Assembly (NCBI RefSeq): GCF_000699445.3
Contig: NC_067198.1
Span: 23,509,536-23,573,535 of the forward strand
From: Schistosoma haematobium
Taxonomy: Eukaryota; Platyhelminthes; Trematoda; Strigeidida; Schistosomatidae
Direction of reading: 5' to 3'
DNA length: 64,000 nt
In this document: one piece after another, positions 47,158 to 59,203 of the stretch
Numbering within the stretch: position 1 is the stretch's first letter
Layout of the letters: each line of letters opens with the position of its first letter
Made by a program: the position numbers and the translations under genes
The notes under the pieces: model-generated
Databases searched by the model: none
Seen by the model: only the letters and a program-made list of their open reading frames with translations
What the model was told of the DNA's origin: nothing

Positions 47158-47458
47158 TTAAAATATTGGGTGATTGTAATAGAAACAGAAGCTGAAAATT
47201 GATGCATTAAAAGCAATTAGCGGTCAGTTGTAAGCATAAGGGGTTGGTTGGCCTGTGGTAATGATGTATTTGTACGAACCGATGATTATTTTGTACATGA
47301 TTCAGAGATTGAATTAATTTCCTGATTCAACACTCTGTTTTGCTCACTGGGTTCTCATGAAATCGATACTGGTTTAAACTGTACTTGTAACTGTCATGAG
47401 TTCCATTATTTTTGTCGATCATGCAAGCATTCAGGTAGGGCCTGTTATTAAATAGCTT

Positions 47459-47720
47459 TTGGCAGTAAATAAATCCCAAAAAAATGTTCTACATGTCTTC
47501 GACACTTATGCTGGCCTCATTGGTTTTACTGGTCACATTCAAGCTGGGGGCGCTCAGTCACGCATCCACACCCGTTCTAGAGTGGGTACATTGTGAGACA
47601 TACACCTTACATCTGTTAGCCAGCTTAGAAAAAACGCTTCTCAACACATCGGTAGCTTTCCAAATATATCTTCAAACCCCTACATTTCTGATAGTTTATT
47701 TTACTGGGTTTGGATACTTC
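47459..47720 (+). repeat. LTR fragment related to the Gypsy LTR at 55733
   Basis: GGCAGTAAATAAATCCC, then TTCGACAC-TATGCTGGCC-CATT, aligns with the LTR starting at 55733 (AGCAGTAAATAAATCCCC, TTCGACATTGGATGCTGGCC). Matching continues through the GCATCC-CACC and GCTAGCCAG blocks. No internal Gypsy sequence adjoins it on the left, so it may be a solo LTR. An open frame starting at 47484 that looks like a signal peptide lies entirely in this LTR and is not a gene. It is 300 bp upstream of the LRP2BP start codon, facing away. Confidence 0.6.
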
Positions 47721-48134
47721 GATTTTAACGGTGTTATGAGTAGAAGCGTTATGAAACTCCGAATATTTGTGACATCTTTAGCGCAATTGCATGAATATCG
47801 TACCAAAATTTTCACTGTCCTCTCCCATTTATTAACCTTACTTCGGTAATATCTTGTCTGCATATATATGTTTCAAATTGATCATGATTGTAAAAATGGC
47901 ATAACCTGATTTGTATTATTATTCATATAGTTATTCATTTTATGCGTGCAAATTCACCTTCTTTTCTGTTCTATTACGTACCAACCTAAATGAGGAACTT
48001 ATTACAGTAAGTCATATAACAATTAAAAGCTGTCAAGGCATTTTTAACATACAGTTATATGGAAAGAAATTACCGTTTGTATCAGGATCCACAACGTGAA
48101 TCAGAACAAACTTTTCTGATGTTCAGAATTACAT

Positions 48135-48430
48135 TTAATCGACAATCCCACAGAGTAAGTTTAAATCATTGGTATTTAGAGCTGGAACCATAGATTTTCC
48201 AACCTTCCTCACCGAAATTTTCGTGTCTAAACGAAAGTCTTCCCATGATAATTTATAACTCCCATGAACTCTAAACTTTTCATGCTCGAACTCACAGTCT
48301 AACCCCCCTAACAATTCTGGTGAAGCATCTTTTGTTGCCGAATGTTTGGCACTTTTATACTGCAGCAGAAATGTGTCAACTTCCTTCCTCAGCTCATCGA
48401 ATGTTGCAGAAGCAGTCAAATCATTAGTGG
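48135..48430 (-). pseudogene. Gypsy integrase C-terminal fragment
   Basis: The 94-codon frame has FDELRKEVDTFLLQYKSAKH and SATKDASPELL. This resembles the segment after the integrase catalytic core (…FL..YR.A.H..T..SPAELL.GR) of K02A2.6-type Gypsy polyproteins. It is followed by KISVRKVGKSMVPALNTNDL, like the SH3-type tail. The catalytic part is missing. A small host protein cannot be fully excluded. Confidence 0.4.
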
Positions 48431-48439
48431 TTTGTAACG

Positions 48440-49840
48440 TCCTGAAGATATTTTGTATCTGACAATTAGAACAAGCGTGTTTGGGGGCAGTAAAAAATTA
48501 TTTGGACTCTATGCTATTCAATCAGGCAGTAACTGCACCTGAGATAAAATAATAGCCATCATCAGTCACTGTTACCATGTGAATCCCTTTGAGAATGCAC
48601 ACCTTTCTCAGTGCTTATATAGTGACGATAGAGTTCGACGAAGTTGTGAAAAACCTTCAGGTTACTTGAATATGAATCACTGACGATACGTTCATAGTTT
48701 GTCCTGTGAAATGAATCAAAGTAGCTGTATGGATTCACCCTCAGATCTAAAATGATACTGAGCATGATGTTCCCTTTGAAGAAGGATATTTCGGCTTGCG
48801 AAATACTTATTCGTTGTCTGCCACGTGGCACACATCTGCATTTATTTACGATTTTCGTTTTTCAACTCTCAACTGTTCATTGTGCAAATCCACAAAAGGG
48901 ATTTACGTATTGAAGAGAGGATAACAGCATGATAGTTCAAACACAAAATATTATCAAGAGAAGTCGACAATCCAATTGGCTTCGCGAAAGCGACAGAAAA
49001 TGTTCGAGTCAAATTATCCTTCCAACCTTTTTGTATAGGAACAAGTACACATCCGAAATAATGACGCGGTTCTCTAATGAGATCTCTATAGCTCCCTTAT
49101 AAAGGTTGCATTAATAAACATTCCGTATTATCAGCATGTTCATTTTTCGTAACGTACGAGACACGTCATTTACACGCTGAGTTTGTCTAATGCTTCTGTG
49201 CTGAATAGTAGCGCTCAAAGTAATACCATTTAGTTGAACCGTAGCAACAGAAAAAAATGTTAGTGTTCTTTCAGGATAATTAATGAACTTTTTGGTTTTG
49301 TGATCTGTACCAATATCGCATTCCTTTCCAAATAAATATCAATGAAGTTGGGCTGAAGCCGTCACCATCAATTAACCATCCAAGACATTTGAAACTAGAT
49401 ACAAACAACAAACAGTTATTTTAATTTACGGGGATATTTTTTGTCAAGCAGATTACAAATTAAGTCTCTGATGGCGAATTAATTTTTCAGGACCATCAAT
49501 ACAATTGCCATGTCGATAAACTTCAATCTCTGAATAAATTACTCATCACTTATTGGAATATGGCTGCCTAACAGGTAGTTGCATTTAAATAAACCGAAAA
49601 AAGTGTTAAGCGTTGTCAAAATGGACGAGAATAGAGCAAAGGGGATTTAAAGATAAATGCAATACATATAGAAAAGAAAAACGAGTGAAGCACAGTGTTA
49701 GGACTGCGACGTGTAAAATTTGAAGTGACAGAGTTTATTAAGTGGCAAATATCAGTGTTTTGTGACGTGGGCACTATGTGTCAGTCGGCTATTTATTCAC
49801 AGGATTTGGTGTCAGATGGCCTATCGTCAAGTAGGGCTCG
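48440..49840. other. Intergenic, nothing firm
   Basis: A frame at 48831-48562 (minus) may be more Gypsy debris. No motif was found in the rest. Confidence 0.3.
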
Positions 49841-49846
49841 GTTAAA

Positions 49847-49916
49847 ATGCGTCACATTGGGAATGCAGAAAACTCCAAATTGGTCCATGAAGCAGCTTAC
49901 GATAGATATAAATTGG
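49847..49916 (+). CDS. Candidate first coding exon of an unassigned gene
   Basis: ATG at 49847 opens a frame MRHIGNAENSKLVHEAAYDR (then YKL) that runs into a good donor (G|GTAAGC at 49917). The composition is protein-like and an upstream TTTATTCACAG (49792-49802) could serve as acceptor. No downstream partner exon was identified. Confidence 0.3.
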
Positions 49917-50249
49917 GTAAGCATTTGATTAGACCGCATGTTTGTTGATGACCCATTTCAAAGGCCCGAGTAGCTAGTGTCAAGTAAATGTGACTTAAAT
50001 TTGCTCAGTGTTCTCGATATCTCCAGCACAAAATCTTAATTCTGAGGGTTAGAATGATTGTTTTTGCAAATTTCGAGATATCACAGTTTACTGTATTACC
50101 ATTTTAGAATTATAGTCTACTATGATATTAGAACTGCTCTAATAATAGACCTAATTCTAAAACTGTAGATTTGTCATGATATAACTGCTTAATCTATAAG
50201 ATCTTACCTGGAAGTCACATCATCGTCTACACGAACTCACTGTATCGTA

Positions 50250-52450
50250 ACAATTACCAATACATGATGGAGAACAAGCTTAGGCTAGAGAAAGAACAAT
50301 ATATTGAATATGAAAAAAGGCATAAGGTAACATTCCACAGGGACCACGCCTGCATGGACAAGCCATGCCATCCGATCAACTCCAATTACTTCAATTCCTT
50401 GTTCCCGCCTTCCCCATCGTTGAGTATTTCTCTACGTTAAATATTGGATATCTATTTTCCGATTAGTCTCGTGTTCAGCTTTGAAGATTGTGTGGTTATG
50501 GTTCAGTGCCACTACACCATTATACAGAATTTCAAAAAGTAAGGTAAGCTTAAGTGTAATTCGTCTACACTATGGTGGATCCAGTTGCCGCGCTTCACTT
50601 TTACCTTTATGAGATAGGTCTGGCGAGAGAAGTCTTGTAAAATAGCTCTATATTTTCCCAATTTTCTGATGGACTGGTAAACACATGCAACTGAATACGA
50701 TTGAGCAGTATTCTAGTAAGAGCCGAACACATACCTTATAGAGGTTTATTTCGAATTGTTTTGAATGGAATTTACATTCGATAGGCCCAACGTGTCTACA
50801 AGCTTTAAAAATTAGGAATGTAACTTTTTCGCTAAAAGAGACTTTTGGAATATTTCACTACAGAATCGAAAATGCTACCTAGTTGTTTAAATCCCAACTT
50901 GTTCAGCTACAAATTCATCTGCGTGTTCGACGTGTTCAAGTACATATACCTAGACTTTTCGGTATTAAGAGAGCGAAACTATAGTGTTAATACTTCACAA
51001 CCGTTTTCGTTATGAAAAAGACATAATAGGTCCAGATGAAATGCTACTATAATTGTGTCGTTACCGCGAAAGCCATATTAGATTCAACTTCTTTTTGGTA
51101 TTCCCTGGTTCTAATTATCACTGTTACATATTTATAAATGTTACTAGACCAACTACAGTAACCTCTTTTTTGAGGTCCATATTATACCCACCATGTTCCT
51201 AACTGTAGGTTCACAGGTCGTCTCAACATTTAAATTATTTCTCGAACAAGCTTCACAGTCCTTATTGCTATAAGCACACGGGTTTATGAATTGTACTACC
51301 ATATTAAGTGCCTAAAAAGACGTTTAACGTAGTTCAGATAATAAATTTACCTCGTTACGATATCGTACTGCATTGGTATAATAACTTAACTGTCAGGTAA
51401 TTGCTAGTCAAACAAGCATTTGAAATTAAAACTCTGCAGTTTACTACCAAAGTTAACGCTGAGTGAACAAATATTTCTAGACCAAAACTTGTAATACGAT
51501 CAGGCGGCTTGGATCGGTATGTACTACGAACTTCCGATATTTCCGAATCACACAAAAATACAATACTCATTTATCACTAGCTAGTCCTCAATCAACATTT
51601 TAACTGGTCGTTAATAATGGTTTTTGAATATCGTCCTAAAGCACTGTTGTGACTTGAAAACTACGTAATATCATTGGTAAAATGCATTAAACCATTGACA
51701 AACTGACCTATAATTATCATTAAATAATTTTTCTTCCCAGTGGTTATGTTTATTTATTTTAAGCTGTACATAAAATAACTCAGAAAATTCACACTCAACA
51801 TTTAACACGGAGAGAAATTCGAAGATGTTGAACGCGGGAACTATTAATTGAAATGGTATGACTCGGTCACGCAGATGCAGACAATGTAACATGTGTTCTT
51901 AATAAATGTTAGACACATTTCTGATCGTCGTGAAAGGACGAGTCAGCATAGACAATAATGTGATTTCCAAGTAAAATCTTAGAAATTAGGTAATCAAATC
52001 ATGAAAAATCTACAATTTTGGGATTGGATCTGTTATTAGGGTAATCTTAATACGGCATTAGACCATAATTCTACAAAACCATGCAACGCGATTGTTTTGG
52101 AACCCATCTAGATGTTACTGTATCGTATAACCGATATTTAAAATGGGACTTGTGTGGAATGCATACAACGATTTACGGTCATCAGGAAATAAGAATGCTT
52201 TTCCAAGTGTGTAGCATTTGCATATGTCGTTAACATACACGGCGAAAAACAGGGGTCCAATGACTGAAAACATGAGGAGAAGCGTTGCCCTGTTTTCACT
52301 ACTTGGGTTCGACCATTTAAGAAGGATGAAGCCCAATTATACAAAGTTATCATTAGTTCAATAAAACACCACATCCGCCACAGCTTAAATTGGGGTCTAG
52401 GTGTCTGTAATCAGTTGTACGTCTTCTATTCAAGTTCATCCTATGTCTGT
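50250..52450 (-). pseudogene. CR1/Jockey-type LINE remnants
   Basis: On the minus strand, 52370..52140 gives WASSFLNGRTQVVKTGQ and SVIGPLFFAVYVNDICKCY, the reverse transcriptase block that follows the substrate loop. The active site appears as FLFPDD. Around 50830..50650 LRLLLEYCSIVFSC-like sequence marks the C-terminal part of the same type of protein. Intervening DNA (about 51.1-51.9 kb) shows no clear homology, so this may be one disrupted element or two. Confidence 0.5.
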
Positions 52451-52620
52451 CGGACAGTGTATTGGATGAGGAATCTGTATTATCTAGAATGTGTGCATTA
52501 GCATTAGAATAAACAACTGAAATCGGAATAGACTCACCTGCTTCCTAGGATTGTGTAATCAGCATGTTGGTTGTGCACTGAAACCGCCGCTACCTAGAAT
52601 TTGAAACGTAGACTTTTAGA

Positions 52621-53740
52621 CTATCCTCCCCCACGCAATAATGTTGGAACTTTATTGTAGAGCATGGGATCGTTGGAAAAATCAGCATTCATCAAAACTA
52701 CATCAGGTTTTTGATCATAATTATGCTCACTCAACATATTTTCTTCACATTTGTAAGAAATTTCATCAGAAATATGTGAATCATTAGGAGAAACCACATT
52801 TGGTACAATAACATGAGAAATCTGACAAATTGATTGATTACAAACTGTTGTCTCGCATGGATTCTGAGTTTTATTTAACTCTGATCTGCTAAGAGGCTCT
52901 ACACTGTCTTTTGAAGTCGTTGATAAAGATGAATGATCATTACAAGTACTCAACTTAATAGAATCAGAATTACAAGACTTAATATTAGTTGCAGCAAGAT
53001 GTACAGTAGTATTACAAACTGATTGAATATGTCCAATATCACCACATTTAAAGCACTTAGAATTACGAAATTTACATGAATTAAGAGAGTGGAACTTGCC
53101 ACAGAATAAACACTGACCAAACTTCTGCCCATTTTCGTGAACTGCATCCAAACTCAATGAACTACCTGCATAACCTTCAGAATGCACTGGATTGGGATGA
53201 CGTAGTAATGTAGTGGTATTTTATATCCTCATGAATCATTCTACGAAATCTTGCACCTTTACGACATTCGAAATTTGTATATTTAACATAGCCTAGCAGT
53301 AGATCCTTGAGAATTATATAAGAAAGCGAAATGGGCTTTTTCGGTAAAGCCAGAGTTTTTAATAAACTATATGCTTCTTTTCCGATGAATTTGAGGAAAT
53401 GTGCGACAACATTAACTTCCTCATAATATTCCTTGGTCAAAGCCCAGACTTCGAACGTTACAAAGCAATCCTTAAAAGCATCAGAATCTGAATGTATGTC
53501 CAACCGTTCCATCATAGGCTCCATCGTGACGCTAATGTGATAATAACGAGTATTTGAATTATAGTATGAACTAAGAATCCCAGAAATAACGCAACTGAAT
53601 CAAGAAGTACTAGATGAGCACAAACTAATGTATTGTATTTAGAATTCGAAATCGAGCATTCAATAAGTACGAAAGAATCACTAGTTCGTTCAAACGCCAT
53701 AGTAATCCAAATATTTAAATATACACTCACAATCACTTAT
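52621..53740 (-). pseudogene. Gypsy-type gag with two zinc knuckles, pol lost
   Basis: Two overlapping frames (53524..53177 and 53187..52621) form a broken gag. The first has the capsid-like region (KDCFVTFEVWALTKEYYEEV, LLKTLALPKKP). The second has zinc knuckles CLFCGKFHSLNSC (CX2CX3HX4C) and CFKCGDIGHIQSVC (canonical CX2CX4HX4C) followed by a Ser/Asn-rich linker. Such gag proteins package the element RNA in the cytoplasm. The frame changes near 53180, and no protease or reverse transcriptase follows downstream on the minus strand. It abuts, head to head, a different Gypsy fragment on the plus strand. Confidence 0.7.
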
Positions 53741-53839
53741 ATTCTAGTTCTTGTTCATTTCATTTGTCTTCGGTCATCGAGTATGAAGATAACGAAATTA
53801 ACAGTTGTTTGTTCTAATCTTTGGACAGACAAATAGAAG

Positions 53840-55732
53840 CAATTTCTCACGTCAATATCTTTCTGGAGCAAACAATGTAGTTGAAGACGCCTTATCTCGC
53901 ATAATTTCCTTGAACAGTTTCTAAGGAATTGATCTTCTTAAACTCGCCCAGCTGCAAAAAGAAGACTCTGATCTTCAGCATGAGTTATCGTCTGCAACAC
54001 TCAAGCTTTGCATCAAACAGATGGAAACAGGTAAGGAAACCTTACTTTGTGACACATCTACAGGTAGGGGTCGCCCAATCGTGCCGAAACATTATCGACG
54101 CGACGTCTTCAATACGTTGCACAAACTTTTTCATCCAGGTGTTCGTGCAACCATCAAGCTTATAGCAGAACGGTTTGCCGACCTAGCATGAATAAAGAAG
54201 TGAGGGAGTGGGCACGCTCCTGTGTGAGCTGCCAAAAATCTAAGGTTATCAGACACAATAGATGTCCCTTAGGCTCATTCAAACATCCCGATGCTCGTTT
54301 CGACCATGTTCATTTGGATTTGGTGGGACCTTTACAAGATTCAAATGGATACTCTTATCTCTTAACCTGCGTAGACCGTTTCACTCGATGGCCAGAAGCA
54401 GTACCTATCAAGGACACCACTGCTGAAACAGTGGCTCGCACCTTCGTCAAACGATGGGCAGCAAAATTCGGCTACCCTTCAACCATCACTACAGATCGTG
54501 GATGTCAATTAGAATCTGAACTTTTCGATTGTCTACCACACTTTTAGGAATCACTCGCTTCCGAACGACCGCCTACCACCCACGAGCAAACGAGTTGGTA
54601 GAACGCTTTCACCGACAACTAAAAGCTTCACTATCAGCTGCAAACCTTTCACAGTGGACTGACGCTCTTCCACTCGTCTTACTAGGTGTTCGCAATGCAG
54701 TGAGTGCTGACATTGGATGCACTGCGGCTCAACTCGTTTATGGAACGACACTTCGACTCCTAGGAGAATTCGTGGATCCTTCATCCTCTTCAATGAACAT
54801 GGATCTAACATCCTACGCGAACAAGCTTACAAACGCAACGCGTTCAGTTAAACCTGCTTCCACTCGGCCTCAATCAACTGATGTTTTCGTTCAACCCGAC
54901 TTATGATATAGTACACACGTCTTTGTACGTCGAGACTCGCATCGACGACCATTCGAATCAGCATACGAAGGACCTTTCAAAGCTGTTCAACGCGAACCTT
55001 AGTACTATATAATCGATAAAAACGGAACCAACGATAGCATCAGCATCGATCGCCTCAATGCGGAGTATTTAGTAGGAAATACTATCTACGTCGATTTTCC
55101 TTCGGTACAATCGAACGACACGACTCCGAGTCTTATAGTACTTCATCCGACAACCAACACGCTCGATAATACTTCGACAGTATTTGAAAATGAAATTAAA
55201 ACAACGCGTTCTGGAAGAAGAGTAAGATTTCCAGAAGATTTAAACGACTATTGCACGTAAGACACTAGTTAACATTTTGTTTCATCTCGATTTCCCATGG
55301 TATAATGTAATATTTTAAAAAATCAATTTTTACATGCTTATATTTATATGTTGTTATTCAGCTAATATGTATATTATAAAAACAATTTTTTTTAAAAAAT
55401 TTCGTAAAAATCGCTTTTACTTTATTTATACTTTTTCGCCCATTTTGTGTCTTAAAGCGCGTACGAGTTTATTTCGACATGCACTTACACATTCTTTTTT
55501 TCTTTTCCAGGACGGCTGGAAAAGACGATAAAAAGAACGATGAGGTTTACGAGGAACCAAAATTTTGATTGTACATTATTTTCTTACTATATTGTATTTC
55601 ATGGTCCCTTATAGTGAGGAAAGACGACCAGGCGCTATCAGAAGAGCGTTTAACAAAGACAAACCCATTGGGTTTAAACTTCTGACTGGCTACGTCTTAG
55701 AGTCATCACTACCCCACTAAGGGGGAGTGATC
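53840..55732 (+). pseudogene. Ty3/Gypsy pol 3' half: RNase H end and integrase
   Basis: It starts in the end of RNase H (SGANNVVEDALSRI-like, 53850-53910). The integrase zinc-binding region follows ([16 protein letters not shown] near 54115, CVSCQKSK near 54225). The catalytic core has [24 protein letters not shown] in pieces (D near 54316), then [15 protein letters not shown] (D near 54500) and HPRANELVERFHR with the glutamate near 54595. Frameshifts lie near 54180 and 54530 and a stop near 54905. An SH3-like tail and basic end follow to about 55260. A purine tract (AAGGGGGAGTG, 55719-55729) precedes the LTR. The 5' two thirds of the element are missing. Confidence 0.78.
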
Positions 55733-55970
55733 TGTAGCAGTAAATAAATCCCCAAAATAAATAGCTCTGTAAGTTTTCGACATTGGATGCTGGCCACATT
55801 AGTCTTAGTGGGGTCACCTAGCTGAAAGCACTCGGTCGTGCATCCGCACCAGATCACGAGTGAGAACGCCGTGCTCAACATCCCCTGCAATCGCTAGCCA
55901 GACTAGGTCAGACAATTCCGATATATTGACAATCGTCAAATACCACTTCAGATTTTGAAAGTAGAAAAAA
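55733..55970 (+). repeat. 3' LTR (start defined) of the Gypsy element
   Basis: Begins TGTAGCAGTAAATAAATCCC immediately after the polypurine tract. The similar LTR at 47459 confirms this block as a repeat unit. The 3' boundary is estimated, since no adjoining full copy is available. Confidence 0.6.
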
Positions 55971-57579
55971 AGTCATGTTAAACAAGTAATATTTTTCTCA
56001 ACTTCCTCAGCTTAGAATTTGGTAGGAACGTCTGGGTTTTTGGCAAGAATTGAAGCGATTAAGTCCCGACAAGCCTTGAGATAGAAATAAGAAAAGTCTC
56101 GTGTAGTGTTTACTTCACTAGACAACAAAACGTTGTATTAATTAAAACTACATGGTAGAATTTCACAGCATGACAACTTGTTGCTCACAAAGTTTCCGAG
56201 AGAATCTACAGGAACGTTTTTTCCGATAGAAGTACAGGAGCTTATTTGCGCAATATTGTATACGAGCAACAACTTTGTGATCACTTCTTGAAAACTGAAG
56301 ACCAATATATTCAGTATGTGTTGAGGCATTATGCATAGAAATAAAGTCCAAAAAGCTAGTTTTTCTAGTGGACGTACTGACTGTATCAACTGTTCGTTTC
56401 TAGTACTTCAATACATTTTAGAGAACATAGACTTCATCTAATAAACAGTTAGATAGACACATGATGGGCCTGCATTGAAGACGTAAAATGAATGACAGAA
56501 ATCTGGATTTCCACTTACGATGTAGGGTCGTGGTATCTGCATAAATTGGTGTTTTCCGTGCATGTGATTACGCTGCTGACTTAACCTCCAAACACGATAC
56601 TTTAAGTGATGCTAACCTTAATTTGCCTATTCTCAATTCTCATGTAATCAGTTCTCTATTTTTTCTGATTATCACAATTAGTTCTGGCAGTTTGTGGTAA
56701 GGTGAAGATCGAATCTCACACTTTGATGCACAAGAGACACTGTTTATCCTGGATTAGAACTGAAAAGATGCACAGGTTCATATTCGTCCATCAAAAGCAG
56801 ACAAGCACAAGCCTGTGCGAGTCATTTTTTAGTAAGATAAGTGGGCACCAGTTCTCTTCTTGAATGAGTCAGTAAAAGGTATGAACTTCACATTTTGGTA
56901 GTCGAATCCAAGAGTTGACTGTCCGGTGGGCTAATCAGTATAAAGTAATACTCTGTGAATTCTTGGACATGACCTTTGGGCCGTCCTGACCTTATGAAAA
57001 TATAGCATGTCTCAAGTTGGAAACTCAAGTCAAAACTATAAACGTCAAAATTAGGTTATCTCTCAATTCTCAGTCAGATATTGTAAAGTGTTCAATCTTC
57101 TTAAGCTGAATCGTGTATGGTTAGGTTCAGACTTCGAGAACTTGAAAGATAACCCAGTATTGTTTTCAAGAAATCCAAGCCACTTAAACAGTGGTCTGAA
57201 GCATAGGCTCAGTCTTCAATTTTGGATCTCCTTAAGGGTGTGTGCACTCGTGTGCATAAATTTAAATTCAGCGAGGCAAATGTCCACCTATTACGTTTCA
57301 GCGGTATGGCTGTGAACCAATATCGTAAAGTTTTAACTCACTATTACTCGTAAAACATTACAAAACTGGATAAAGGGCACAGAAGCCTTCTCGATGCTCT
57401 CTGCATATTTTTGTGTGTCCAAGGTGCTTGTATTTATACTCGACCGCTATGTTACGCACAGAACACGATGTAAGCCGTTGAACCAGAAGTACTGAGTCAG
57501 GCTGAACTGCACGTGTATTTGTATCGTCCTTTAGACTTCGCTAGATTTTGACTTCACCAGCCTAAATTACCACTGAAGA
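55971..57579. other. Intergenic; possible LINE debris
   Basis: The minus-strand frame 56389-56138 has vague LINE C-terminal character. The plus ORF at 57088-57315 has no motif. Confidence 0.25.
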
Positions 57580-58330
57580 CCTAACGATACGCAGGATTTC
57601 ATTCACATGAAGTACAAAAATTGTTGAACCTAGAAGGAACCTTTGTAGTACTTTGCTAACTATTAGTTCTGAGGATGAGTATTTGTGATTAATTTAAGCG
57701 TTTTAGAAAATCTTTTCTCCAAATTCGTAAAGACTCTTCAAATTGTAGATATTCATTTTCAATATAAGTTCACAAAGCTACATATAATCAAGTGTTTCGT
57801 CGAAGTCGTCATCGCCAACATTTCCGGTTTCCACTATTAAGAACCATGACCATTTTTCTCCTGCTAGCGAGAGGCTATTCGCGCAACAAATTCCTTTCCT
57901 GAAGTCTTGTTGCTCAACTTTCATGATGGTTATAACATTTCGTTAGATGATTATTTGAAATATGCTATCTAAGACCTTGGTTGGACTAACGGGTCTATAG
58001 TCCGATGGAAGTTTTTCCGATCCTGTCAAAATCTTTCATGACGTTACTTCTGAGCTAATTCGTTTGTCAAGAAGGTACTCATAAATGAAGACCTTTCCAA
58101 AGTAACCAGTTGAGATCCACTCCTTTCGAAACTCAAAGTAGGAACTTTGGGATGAGTTCCATCACTGCTTTATGCAAACAGTCTCTTCCATTTCGTAGTT
58201 GTGCTTTATTCAAATTGGTTTCCACACTTTCTCTTAGCTCCACAAGTTGTGTTTATACACGTATTCTAGGTCTGCTTGTAAAGTACTAATGCACTGGATG
58301 TAGCAAGACTTATGGTGACATTTCGGCGTT
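57580..58330 (-). pseudogene. LINE reverse transcriptase remnant
   Basis: The minus-strand translation near 57650..57580 reads KVLQRFLLGSTIFVLHVNEI, which matches the GVPQGS-LGP-LFLLYVNDI block of CR1/Jockey-type enzymes. Upstream, around 58150, THPKVPTLSFE and related fragments fit the region before the first RT block. It is heavily broken, with stops in every frame. Confidence 0.4.
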
Positions 58331-59203
58331 TTTCCCTTGTAACTGTTGAGATTTTTGGCCCTTCTAGAAGCAGTATTGTTTTTTATTATTTGAATTTGCT
58401 CATGTTATAAACGGATAAGTACCTTGATTGTGCAACTGCCGAAAAAGGCTTGAAGTGTCTAGTACCATATCCGGCCCACACAGGGTTGTTCTATCTTCTG
58501 AACAGACCGATTTATTGGTCAATTCTGAGATATATCTTGACCTTGTAAATAATCTGCTAACAAACCTTGTTCGTTTCTATGCATGTTTGTGTGCAGCACT
58601 TACATTATTCATCACATTGTTTTTGGTTTATTATTGTCTGCATGCAAATATTACCACAAATATTGCATCACGTTTCATCAAGTGGAGTTGTCATGTTTGA
58701 CCTTTACGGCCTGCTTTCTCATTCTTGATGTAAATCTTAATAAGCAAGTGTCTCCAATAAACTCATCAAAAAAACTCGTACTTGGCTTATTACAACTGTT
58801 GCACAAATTGGGTCAGCCTATGCGTAATATACCAAGTTAAAATGTGAGATTTGTACTTACGACATGTTCATTTCGTTCTTTCAGCTAGGAGGTAGATCGG
58901 TGGGCCACAAAAGACTCTATGTCATATTCACTTAGGTATCATGGTCTTCTGGTGAGTCCCCAGAGTTAACTCTATGCTACCAACATCAACAATAAATGAA
59001 TGGAAATTGCTTCAGATAAAAATTAACATCCGCATTGAATTTGGGGTCACTTTGGAGACTGTAGAAATGAAAGTGAACTCCCTTCTGAGTATGCAACGAA
59101 GAAAAACACCAGAGTGCAATTGTGGGGGGAAAAAGTAAATCATTTCCAAAAATAATGAAGAAGTCATTACAAAAAGTGTTAATGTCTTCATATACCAAAT
59201 AAC

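Noticed and set aside
47484..47849. 121-codon plus-strand ORF that begins like a signal peptide
   Set aside because: It lies within LTR-derived DNA matching the LTR at 55733; the hydrophobic start is coincidental.
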